From positions 1 through 14,538 of the forward strand of contig JAJBTS010000126.1 in the NCBI GenBank assembly GCA_020860885.1: DNA of 14,538 bases, read 5' to 3'. Of this stretch, positions 1-6,868 are shown in pieces; position 1 is the stretch's first letter, and each line of letters begins with the position of its first letter. Source of the DNA: Bacteroidales bacterium. GTDB lineage: Bacteria > Bacteroidota > Bacteroidia > Bacteroidales > Azobacteroidaceae. The translations under genes and the position numbers were made by a program. The notes under the pieces are model-generated. The model searched no databases. It saw only the letters and a program-made list of their open reading frames with translations, and had not been told where the DNA came from.

Positions 1-28
1 GAATTAATACAGATTCTGGTTTTATACT

Positions 29-610
29 TTATAATGAAGAATGAATAACTTTCAATAGCCAACTTAATTGAACACCAAGGTCTTTCATATTCCTTAATCC
101 CTCAGCATCGTTGTAAACCTCACCAGGCATTTCTCCGATCCCAAAGTTCCAATAAGTAGAGCCCGGAACAATCATTCCACTACCTAACATGAAACGATTC
201 AATTCATCATAAACGGTAACAGCTCCTCCCCGGCGCACACTGATCACTGCAGCCCCTACTTTACGGGTTAATGTACGGCCTTGTCCGATTGTTGTCAGGC
301 CTAACCGGTCCATAAATGCTTTCATTTCTGCACTTACACTTCCATAATAAGTTGGAGAAGCTAATATGATTCCATCAGCCTGTTGCGCTTTTCGGATATA
401 TTCGTTCATACCATCCGTTTTGATAACACACTGACCGTCTTTTGTCTTAAAGCAAGTATAACAAGATGCACAACCACGAAACAATTTCCCACCTAATTGC
501 ACCAATTCCACCTCAATACCAGCTTCCCGGATAGGTTTAAATACTTCTTCAATTAATTGTTCTGTGTTTCCGCCTCTGCGGGGACTTCCATTAAATGCTA
601 CGATCCTCAT
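29..610 (-). CDS. Iron-sulfur flavoprotein / NADPH-dependent FMN reductase family protein
   Basis: This is a 193-residue flavodoxin-fold protein that probably binds FMN and transfers electrons in the cytoplasm; the substrate is unknown. Visible: an N-terminal beta strand followed by the phosphate loop GSPRRGGNT (residues 8-16), a second flavin-binding stretch SPTYYGSVSAEMKAF (95-109), and a compact cysteine cluster C47-x2-C50-x2-C53-x7-C61. That spacing matches the 4Fe-4S motif of archaeal and bacterial iron-sulfur flavoproteins (Isf type). I chose the ATG at 608-610 because MRIVAFNGSP is the usual start of the family. An in-frame upstream ATG at 641-643 would add 11 residues unlike the family. 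It lies last in the minus-strand gene run, 100 bp after the exonuclease gene, with its own candidate -7 box upstream. The family assignment is firm; the presence of a cluster and the physiological role are inference. Confidence 0.85.
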   Translation of the reverse strand: MRIVAFNGSPRRGGNTEQLIEEVFKPIREAGIEVELVQLGGKLFRGCASCYTCFKTKDGQCVIKTDGMNEYIRKAQQADGIILASPTYYGSVSAEMKAFMDRLGLTTIGQGRTLTRKVGAAVISVRRGGAVTVYDELNRFMLGSGMIVPGSTYWNFGIGEMPGEVYNDAEGLRNMKDLGVQLSWLLKVIHSSL

Positions 611-654
611 AACTCTATTTAAATTAAATATCTTATTTAACAAATATTTTTTTA

Positions 655-662
655 CAAAAGTA
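655..662 (-). promoter_or_regulatory. Candidate -7 box for the flavoprotein gene
   Basis: On the minus strand this reads TACTTTTG, a full match to the Bacteroidetes primary-sigma -7 pattern TAnnTTTG. It sits about 45 bp upstream of the ATG at 610, in a 100 bp gap after the exonuclease gene. I see no good TTTG-like -33 element at the expected 19-21 bp spacing, so the call is tentative. Confidence 0.35.
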
Positions 663-710
663 TAATTATTATATAGTAAAAGCGACCTAACAAGATAGCG
701 TTTTGCACTT

Positions 711-1481
711 TTATTTATTAAATGCCGATCGTAATTTTATATTTGTAAAAACTTTTTTCGTATGTAACGGGAAATCACCACCCATAATCCAGCCGTAATA
801 ACCCGGATCCTCCCGGAAGACCTCTTCTACAATACGTCCTTTGTATTTCCCAAAGTTAATACATTCCTGTTTCTTATCATTATATATAACACGTCCTGCA
901 AAATCTACATTATTTCCAAAAGCAGAAAATTCAGAAAGGAAAGTTATGTCATTTTCCAAATCCGGATAACGATCCAATTGAGCCTTTAATATTTCATAAG
1001 TTGCTTTAGTATCGGCTTCCGCACTATGCGCGTTTTCCAACTCTTTATCACAATAAAATTTGTAAGCAGCAGATAAAGTCCTTTGTTCTTTCTTATGGAA
1101 AATAGTTTGTACATCTACAAATTTTCTTTTCATCAGATCAATTTCCACTCCAGCCCGTAGAAACTCTTCTCCTAAAACGGGTATATCAAAACGATTGGAA
1201 TTATACCCTGCTAAATCACAGCCTTCTATTTGCGCTGCTAATGATTTAGCAATGGATTTGAATGTGGGAGCATCTTTAACATCCTCATCCGATATTCCAT
1301 GAATAGCAGTAGATTGCACAGGAATAGGCATTTCCGGATTAATCAGCCGGGTTCTCGACTCTTCATCACCATTAGGAAAAACCTTAAGATAAGAAATTTC
1401 AACAATACGATCTGAAACAATATTTATACCTGTCGTTTCCAGATCAAAAAAAACAATCGGATTCTTTAAGTTAAGCCGCAT
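711..1481 (-). CDS. DnaQ-family 3'-5' exonuclease with ExoX-like C-terminal region
   Basis: This is a 256-residue DEDDh exonuclease, related to the DNA polymerase III epsilon proofreading subunit. It is expected to remove nucleotides from DNA 3' ends using two metal ions. The motifs are complete: Exo I FFDLETTG with D13 and E15, Exo II around N94 and D99 (YNSNRFD), and Exo III H152-x4-D157 (HSAEAD). HGISDEDV at 61-68 is also typical. After the nuclease domain (about 1-185) comes a short extra domain at about 199-245. It begins NFGKYKGR and carries a YYGWI-type aromatic patch, resembling the small C-terminal domain of exodeoxyribonuclease X-like proteins. The gene starts 29 bp after dnaN and is probably co-transcribed with it, which fits work at the replication fork. 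Whether it is the replicative proofreader or a repair nuclease is not clear from sequence. Confidence 0.9.
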   Translation of the reverse strand: MRLNLKNPIVFFDLETTGINIVSDRIVEISYLKVFPNGDEESRTRLINPEMPIPVQSTAIHGISDEDVKDAPTFKSIAKSLAAQIEGCDLAGYNSNRFDIPVLGEEFLRAGVEIDLMKRKFVDVQTIFHKKEQRTLSAAYKFYCDKELENAHSAEADTKATYEILKAQLDRYPDLENDITFLSEFSAFGNNVDFAGRVIYNDKKQECINFGKYKGRIVEEVFREDPGYYGWIMGGDFPLHTKKVFTNIKLRSAFNK

Positions 1482-1510
1482 AGAATGAGAGTTAAGAGTT
1501 GAGACTTGAA

Positions 1511-2635
1511 TTAATCGTTTAGCATCATTGGCATCAGCAACATCAGTAAATCTTCATTTTCTCCGTTTTCTGCAGGAAGAATAAGTCCTGCACGGGAAGG
1601 ATCTGCTAATTCAAGAATGGCCTCTTCTGATGGAACATTATTTAATATTTCAATCAGATAAGTCCCTTTGAAACCGATACTCATTGCAGCACCATCATAT
1701 ACACAAGCGACAGTTTCTTCTGCCGAAGTGGAAAAGTCAATATCCTGAGCTGAAATAAAAATACTATTCTCGGAAATATTCAATTTAATCAAGCTACTAC
1801 CCGGATTAGAAAATACACTGACACGCTTCAATGCATTCAGGAAATTTAACCGGTCAATAGTAACTTTATAAGGATTATCTTGTGGAATCACAGCATTGTA
1901 ATTTGGATAACGTCCTTCTATCAGACGGCATACAATAACAAATCGTTCCATTGTAATATAAGCATTATTCGAATCAAAGCCGATAGAAACTTGTCCATCT
2001 TCACGAGGGAGAATATTTCTTAATAAGTTTGCCGGCTTTTTAGGTAGAATAAAAGAAGCTCTTTCGTTTCCTACGATTGATGTATTTTTAAATCGCACCA
2101 ACTTATGTCCGTCCGAAGCAACAAAAATCATTTCTTCAGGAGTTATATCAAAAAAGACACCGTTCATTACAGGTCTGAGTTCATCATCTCCACTAGCAAA
2201 GATAGTACGGGAAATTCCGGCAAGAAGATCTGAAGAACTTAATTCAAGCTTGGATGCATCATCATTTAAAGGCTTGGATTGCGGATATTCATTCCCATCC
2301 TGTGCAATGAAATTATATTTACCATTTTCATAATAAATAAATATTTCAAGGTTTTCATCATTAATTTCAAAAGTAATAGGCTGTTCCGGCAACTCTTTGA
2401 GAGATTCCAACAGGTTTTTTGATGGAATAGCGAAAAGTCCACTACCTTCCACATCATTAATTTCTATAGATGTTATCATCCTGGTTTCGGTATCAGCCGC
2501 TGTTATCATCAGTTGATTTCCCCGAAGTTCAAACAAAAAACAATCTAAAATTGGAATTGAGTTCTTAGAAGCAATCACCCGGCCTACTGTTTGTAAATGG
2601 CTTAATAACAAGTTAGAAGATACTATAAATTTCAT
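1511..2635 (-). CDS. dnaN: DNA polymerase III beta subunit (sliding clamp)
   Basis: This 374-residue protein has the usual length and layout of the beta clamp: three repeated clamp domains of roughly 120 residues. As a ring-shaped dimer it encircles DNA, tethers the replicative polymerase and serves as a docking platform for repair proteins. Recognisable stretches are the N-terminal MKFIVSSNLLLSHLQTVGRV, the SGLFAIPSKNLLESLKELP segment, ASDGHKLVRF in the middle domain, EGRYPNYNAVIP, and the C-terminal LLMPMML, the family's typical terminal strand ending just before the stop. The start ATG at 2633-2635 matches the family's usual first residues. It lies 54 bp after the Gld transporter gene and 29 bp before the exonuclease gene. 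In most Bacteroidales as well as here, dnaN is not next to dnaA. Confidence 0.97.
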   Translation of the reverse strand: MKFIVSSNLLLSHLQTVGRVIASKNSIPILDCFLFELRGNQLMITAADTETRMITSIEINDVEGSGLFAIPSKNLLESLKELPEQPITFEINDENLEIFIYYENGKYNFIAQDGNEYPQSKPLNDDASKLELSSSDLLAGISRTIFASGDDELRPVMNGVFFDITPEEMIFVASDGHKLVRFKNTSIVGNERASFILPKKPANLLRNILPREDGQVSIGFDSNNAYITMERFVIVCRLIEGRYPNYNAVIPQDNPYKVTIDRLNFLNALKRVSVFSNPGSSLIKLNISENSIFISAQDIDFSTSAEETVACVYDGAAMSIGFKGTYLIEILNNVPSEEAILELADPSRAGLILPAENGENEDLLMLLMPMMLND

Positions 2636-2670
2636 ATTATATATAGATTTTATAATTATTTTTTATTTCA

Positions 2671-2678
2671 CAAATATA
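2671..2678 (-). promoter_or_regulatory. Candidate -7 box for dnaN
   Basis: The minus strand reads TATATTTG, a perfect match to TAnnTTTG, about 36 bp upstream of the dnaN ATG in the 54 bp gap after the transporter gene. The place where a -33 TTTG would lie (about 2698-2703, inside the 3' end of the transporter gene) matches poorly. The box would let dnaN be expressed apart from the upstream genes. This is inference from pattern only. Confidence 0.4.
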
Positions 2679-2689
2679 AGAAGAAAAAA

Positions 2690-5032
2690 TCAACTCTCCA
2701 CCTTTCTTTCGTATTTCCTTTTCCTATACAAAAATAACATCAGGAAAAAAAATACAAGAACCAACGGAGGCAAAATGACAGTATAAAAAAGAAGTTTGCT
2801 TTTATTTTCCTGAAGCATTTTTTTATTCAATAATTGCATCCGAAACGTCTTATTTTTCAATGTCGATAATCCTTTCGAATCCGTGAGATAATTCACCGCA
2901 TTCAATATGAATTCCTGATTAGCAAATTGAGTACGGGAATAAAGATCATATCCTAACGGATTGGTTATAATTTCTTCCGAAGCTACCACTATCATTTTTC
3001 CGGAGTTACTTTCCGAACGGAAAGGATAATCGGTTCTTGAAAAAAAATCACTTCTGTTTTTAAAAGCAGATTCAAAAGGTGGATGCAGCAACACTGCGAC
3101 AGGAAGATTTGACTCATTGAAGTAATTTGCATCCGGATTCCTCTCGGTTTCTTCAAGAGTAACCATAGAAGGAACGGGAACAGTTCTCGCCTGAGTGGAA
3201 GATGCTAACAATAACTCTTTATTACTGTACGAGTCTTCTTCTCCTACAAGAGATATCGTACTACTAAAAGATGTTTTAACGAAAGAAAGACCTTTTGTTA
3301 TTGCCGATAGATGGTTCGACTTTAACAAAGGCGCATAATACCAAGGACGGGAAACGTATTCCGTTTCTCCATTTTCTGCAACTACAGGCACAGGAATATT
3401 CAAACTCTGCACATCCATTAAAAAAACAGGATTAATGCGTAACCCGTAAGAAAAGAAAAAATCATTCAGATTCAGATCATTCGCTAAACTTATGGTTTCT
3501 CCTTTTTCGATTAACTCTTCATAAGAGTACAACTGGGCCCCATTTACAAACCAGAGCAACCGACCTCCCTGCATAAGATACTGATCCAGTACAAATTTTT
3601 CCATTTCTGAAAAGGCAAGATGAGGTCCGGCAATAACTGTCAAATCATAATTATCTAATTCTCCGGGCATACCAGAAAGGCCACCCCTATCAATCGAATA
3701 TTCATAACTTAATAAATCCAACAATTCGGTAATCGATTCTTCTGGTAATTCGCCATGTCCTTCTAAAAAAGCAATACGCCTTTCCTCTTTTCCGGAAAGT
3801 AATTCTACTGCCCGAATGAATTGATATTCCAGCATTTCGATAGATAAGTTCAGGTTTTCTTCGCCTGAACGTTCCGGCTGGTTAACCAGTAAAGGCACTA
3901 CGATAGATTCATCTCCATACTGAACAAGAGCATAAGGATAAAGAATATTCTGAGAAAGACGCCCATTCATCAACCGCTCATTAACAGCAATTCCATTCAT
4001 TCCGGAAGAATTCATAGATTCCATAAAATCTTTGCCTTTTTTATAAGGATCCACCCTATCATAGTTTACAGAAGTTATAGAATTCTTTTCAAAATTATCT
4101 AATAAATAAAGAGTCGACTCTTGTAATCTTTTAAATCCCGGATTCAAATTTCCAGTCAGATAAACATCGATAAAAAGAGGGCTTTCCAAACCTTTTAATA
4201 CTTCCTTTGAAACAGAATGTAAAGAATACCGTTTGTCTTTTGTCCAATCCCAGGATTTTTCGGAAATTAAACTTAGTAAAAGGAAAAAACAACAGAATAC
4301 AACACTTAGAAGGATTGCTTTAGAATGTAGGTTTTCTCCGGTTAATTTAAGAGTTAGGAAATAAAAAAAACTACTCACCATCAAAAAGTAAAATAAATCC
4401 GAACTTACAATTAATCCCCTTTGGATCGATTTATAATGATAAAGAAATCCGAATTGATCCAATGAAAGCAAATCAAATCCATAATAAAAAAAAGCACACA
4501 ATGTCATTCCCAGTATCATTGCTACAACCTGATTTTTTGTGATACCAGAGGAAAAAACCGATATAGCAATAAATGCTATAATCAAGAACAACAATCCGGT
4601 ATAAGACGCAGCAACAGCCCCCAAATCAATATTACCAACAGGATTACCATTGTAATAAATAAAAACAACATACACAACAGTAGGTAATAAAGTCAATAAC
4701 ACAACACCTAAAATTGCTATTATCTTAGAAAGGATAATAGCATTCATAGTAACAGGCCTACTTCGTAGCAATAACAGAGTATGTAATTTTTTCTCTTCCG
4801 ACAATGCCCGCATGGATAAAGCTGGAATAAGGAAAAGCATTAATACCGGAGCGATAGCAAAGAAAGAAGAAAAATCTGCATATCCATTATCCGGTATATT
4901 ATAAGCACCTGGAACAATCCAGAGCAAACACCCGGTAACAATTAAAAATAAAAGCATAAAAACAATTCCAGTCAATGAGTATAATTGAAACCAGAACTCT
5001 TTTGATAATAATGTCAACCAGCGATTAAACAT
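2690..5032 (-). CDS. GldF-GldG type fused ABC transporter membrane protein
   Basis: This 780-residue membrane protein joins two parts that are separate genes (gldF and gldG) in gliding Flavobacteriia. The N-terminal part (about 1-260) is an ABC-2 type permease with about seven hydrophobic segments (near 20-40, 58-76, 100-127, 138-162, 167-186, 209-228 and 239-256) and the coupling-loop-like stretch SMRALSEEKKLHTLLLLRSR. The C-terminal part (from about KRYSLHSVSKEVLKGL at 267 onward) resembles the periplasmic GldG / ABC auxiliary domain, with IAFLEGHGELPEES in the middle. It ends in one transmembrane helix (about 745-771) and a basic tail. Its ATG lies within the 3' end of the metallo-hydrolase gene, overlapping it by 8 bp, so translation is probably coupled. 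No ATPase (GldA-like) gene is in the window, so the motor subunit must be encoded elsewhere. The substrate is unknown; most Bacteroidales with this fusion do not glide. Confidence 0.85.
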   Translation of the reverse strand: MFNRWLTLLSKEFWFQLYSLTGIVFMLLFLIVTGCLLWIVPGAYNIPDNGYADFSSFFAIAPVLMLFLIPALSMRALSEEKKLHTLLLLRSRPVTMNAIILSKIIAILGVVLLTLLPTVVYVVFIYYNGNPVGNIDLGAVAASYTGLLFLIIAFIAISVFSSGITKNQVVAMILGMTLCAFFYYGFDLLSLDQFGFLYHYKSIQRGLIVSSDLFYFLMVSSFFYFLTLKLTGENLHSKAILLSVVFCCFFLLLSLISEKSWDWTKDKRYSLHSVSKEVLKGLESPLFIDVYLTGNLNPGFKRLQESTLYLLDNFEKNSITSVNYDRVDPYKKGKDFMESMNSSGMNGIAVNERLMNGRLSQNILYPYALVQYGDESIVVPLLVNQPERSGEENLNLSIEMLEYQFIRAVELLSGKEERRIAFLEGHGELPEESITELLDLLSYEYSIDRGGLSGMPGELDNYDLTVIAGPHLAFSEMEKFVLDQYLMQGGRLLWFVNGAQLYSYEELIEKGETISLANDLNLNDFFFSYGLRINPVFLMDVQSLNIPVPVVAENGETEYVSRPWYYAPLLKSNHLSAITKGLSFVKTSFSSTISLVGEEDSYSNKELLLASSTQARTVPVPSMVTLEETERNPDANYFNESNLPVAVLLHPPFESAFKNRSDFFSRTDYPFRSESNSGKMIVVASEEIITNPLGYDLYSRTQFANQEFILNAVNYLTDSKGLSTLKNKTFRMQLLNKKMLQENKSKLLFYTVILPPLVLVFFFLMLFLYRKRKYERKVES

Positions 5033-5795
5033 AAATTTCTAATCCATCGTAAGCAATAAATACATTCTCAGGTAATAACTTCTGCATTTCTTCATGTAAA
5101 CCAAAGGCATGGCTCATGTGGATAAAATAAGCTCTTGCAGGTTTAATTCTTTTGATATTTTCCAAAGCATCTTCAACCGTTTGATGTGAAAGATGCTCCT
5201 TTTCTCTTAATGCATTAATAACCAAAACGTCAAGATCTTGTAATTTAGTATATTCTTCTTCAGGAATTGTTTTCAAATCTGTAAGATATGCCAATGCTCC
5301 TATACGGTAACCTACTATGGGAAGTTGACCATGCATAAGTCGAATAGGCAATACAGAAACTCCATCCATCAGGAAAGATCGGGAAGGATCGATCACATTC
5401 ATTCTTAAATTTGGAACTCCCGGGTATTTATGCTCCCTGAAGGCATAAGGCATACGGGTTTTAATAGCATTAACAACAGAATTTTCAGCATAAATATCCA
5501 CAGGCCCGAATCTACAGTAGGAACGCAAATCATCCAGTCCTCCGACATGGTCATAATGTTCATGTGTAAGTAATACCCCATCTATTTTTTTAAAAGGAAG
5601 AGTTTCCAAAGCCCGCAACATCTGCATTCTGAAATCAGGGCCACAATCAATCAGAAACTGTTTCCCATTTACATTTAATAAAGAGGAGGATCGAAACCGC
5701 CAATCTCTTGGATCCTTTGATGTACAAACAAGACATTTACATCCTATTTCCGGATTACCTGTCGATGTGCCTGTGCCTAAAAATCTTAAATTCAC
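5025..5795 (-). CDS. PhnP-like MBL-fold metallo-hydrolase
   Basis: This is a 256-residue metallo-beta-lactamase-fold hydrolase, probably cytoplasmic, acting on a phosphodiester-type substrate that cannot be named from sequence. Active-site metal ligands are present: H78, H80, D82 and H83 in THEHYDHVGGLDDL, H155 in RLMHG, D173 in YLTDL, and H226/H229 in HMSH. Near the N-terminus C19, C21 and C24 (GCKCLVC) match the structural zinc site of PhnP, the cyclic phosphodiesterase of phosphonate breakdown. No phosphonate genes are nearby, so a PhnP role in that pathway is unlikely. The start is GTG at 5793-5795: it begins MNLRFLGTGTSTGNP, the normal family start, and an in-frame TAG lies two codons upstream. 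It follows murB by 43 bp and overlaps the transporter gene by 8 bp. Confidence 0.88.
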   Translation of the reverse strand: MNLRFLGTGTSTGNPEIGCKCLVCTSKDPRDWRFRSSSLLNVNGKQFLIDCGPDFRMQMLRALETLPFKKIDGVLLTHEHYDHVGGLDDLRSYCRFGPVDIYAENSVVNAIKTRMPYAFREHKYPGVPNLRMNVIDPSRSFLMDGVSVLPIRLMHGQLPIVGYRIGALAYLTDLKTIPEEEYTKLQDLDVLVINALREKEHLSHQTVEDALENIKRIKPARAYFIHMSHAFGLHEEMQKLLPENVFIAYDGLEIYV

Positions 5796-5838
5796 GTCCT
5801 ATTTAATTAATATCTGAAATCTCACCAACTGTTGACTG

Positions 5839-6849
5839 CTATATATAATTCACTTCCGGTTGAAGTTCAATTTTAAATGTCTCATATACAATACGCCGCA
5901 CCTCTTCTCCCAAAAGAGCAATATCCTCTCCTGTAGCTTTATCGCTGTTAATAATAACCAGAGGTTGTTTTTGGTGAACGGCAGCTCCTCCATATGTTTT
6001 ACCTTTTAATCCGCATTGATCTATCAACCATGCTGCCGGAATTTTCACCCGCGACTCGTCACAGACATAAAAAGGAATGGAAGGATAATTTTTCTGCAAT
6101 TCTCTTAGCTCAATGGTACTTATGTAAGGATTCATAAAAAAGCTACCTGCATTCCCTGCTTTCTCAGGATCCGGCAGTTTTTCTTTCCTAATCCGAATAA
6201 TAGCTTCTCTGATATTTTTCAGATTAACTTCTTTTCCTTCCAAAGAAGCCTTAACATTACCATAATCCAAACGAAAATCAGGATTTTTGTTTAATCTGTA
6301 TATGACATGTGTAATATAATACAATCCTCTATTCGAAACTTCCTTAAAAAAACTATGACGATAAGAATAATTACATTCTTCCCTGGTAAATAATTTCTTT
6401 TCTCCTGTTTCTAAAAAATAAGTATGAACTGAATCAATAAATTCTGAAACTTCCACTCCGTAAGCTCCTATATTCTGAAAGGCGCTTGCACCTACTTCTC
6501 CAGGAATAAAAGAAAGATTTTCGAGTCCACCCCAACCTTGTTCCACACAGTAAGCGACAAAGGAATCCCAGTCTTCAGCTGCTCCTGCTTTCACCCAAAC
6601 ATACTTATCGTCTTCTTTTAATAATTCAATACCTTTAATACCGGAATGAATAATAATGCCGTTATAATCTCCCAGAAACAACAGATTACTACCTTGTCCG
6701 ATATGCCAGAATGTTTGAGAGAAAAAATATTCATCGTTCAGTAAACGTTTAAGATCTTCTTCGGAATCATACTGAACAAACCAACGTGCTCTGACATCCA
6801 AATGAAAAGTATTATGTTTTATTAAAGAATAATTTTCTTGTATCTGCAT
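5839..6849 (-). CDS. murB: UDP-N-acetylenolpyruvoylglucosamine reductase, type I
   Basis: MurB (336 residues) reduces UDP-GlcNAc-enolpyruvate to UDP-MurNAc with NADPH and FAD, the second committed step of peptidoglycan precursor synthesis in the cytoplasm. Visible are the FAD-binding stretch GQGSNLL (51-57), PGEVGASAFQNIGAYG (116-131), the type I signature NYSYRHSFFK (160-169, with R164), GNAGSFFMNP with the catalytic serine S236, and E332 in the final PEVNYI. The YSYR segment and the overall length are those of the E. coli-like type I enzyme. The ATG at 6847-6849 gives a normal N-terminus ending in KHNTFHLDV. It lies 19 bp after metH and is presumably co-transcribed. All catalytic residues are present and nothing suggests damage. 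Confidence 0.97.
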   Translation of the reverse strand: MQIQENYSLIKHNTFHLDVRARWFVQYDSEEDLKRLLNDEYFFSQTFWHIGQGSNLLFLGDYNGIIIHSGIKGIELLKEDDKYVWVKAGAAEDWDSFVAYCVEQGWGGLENLSFIPGEVGASAFQNIGAYGVEVSEFIDSVHTYFLETGEKKLFTREECNYSYRHSFFKEVSNRGLYYITHVIYRLNKNPDFRLDYGNVKASLEGKEVNLKNIREAIIRIRKEKLPDPEKAGNAGSFFMNPYISTIELRELQKNYPSIPFYVCDESRVKIPAAWLIDQCGLKGKTYGGAAVHQKQPLVIINSDKATGEDIALLGEEVRRIVYETFKIELQPEVNYI

Positions 6850-6868
6850 AATTTTGCTTATAAAATTC

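Noticed and set aside
611..710. Terminator between the exonuclease and flavoprotein genes
   Set aside because: No GC-rich inverted repeat with a T-run is visible; only A/T tracts.
1482..1510. Short direct repeats (AGAGTT) between dnaN and the exonuclease gene
   Set aside because: Only two short imperfect copies in a 29 bp gap; expected by chance in this composition.
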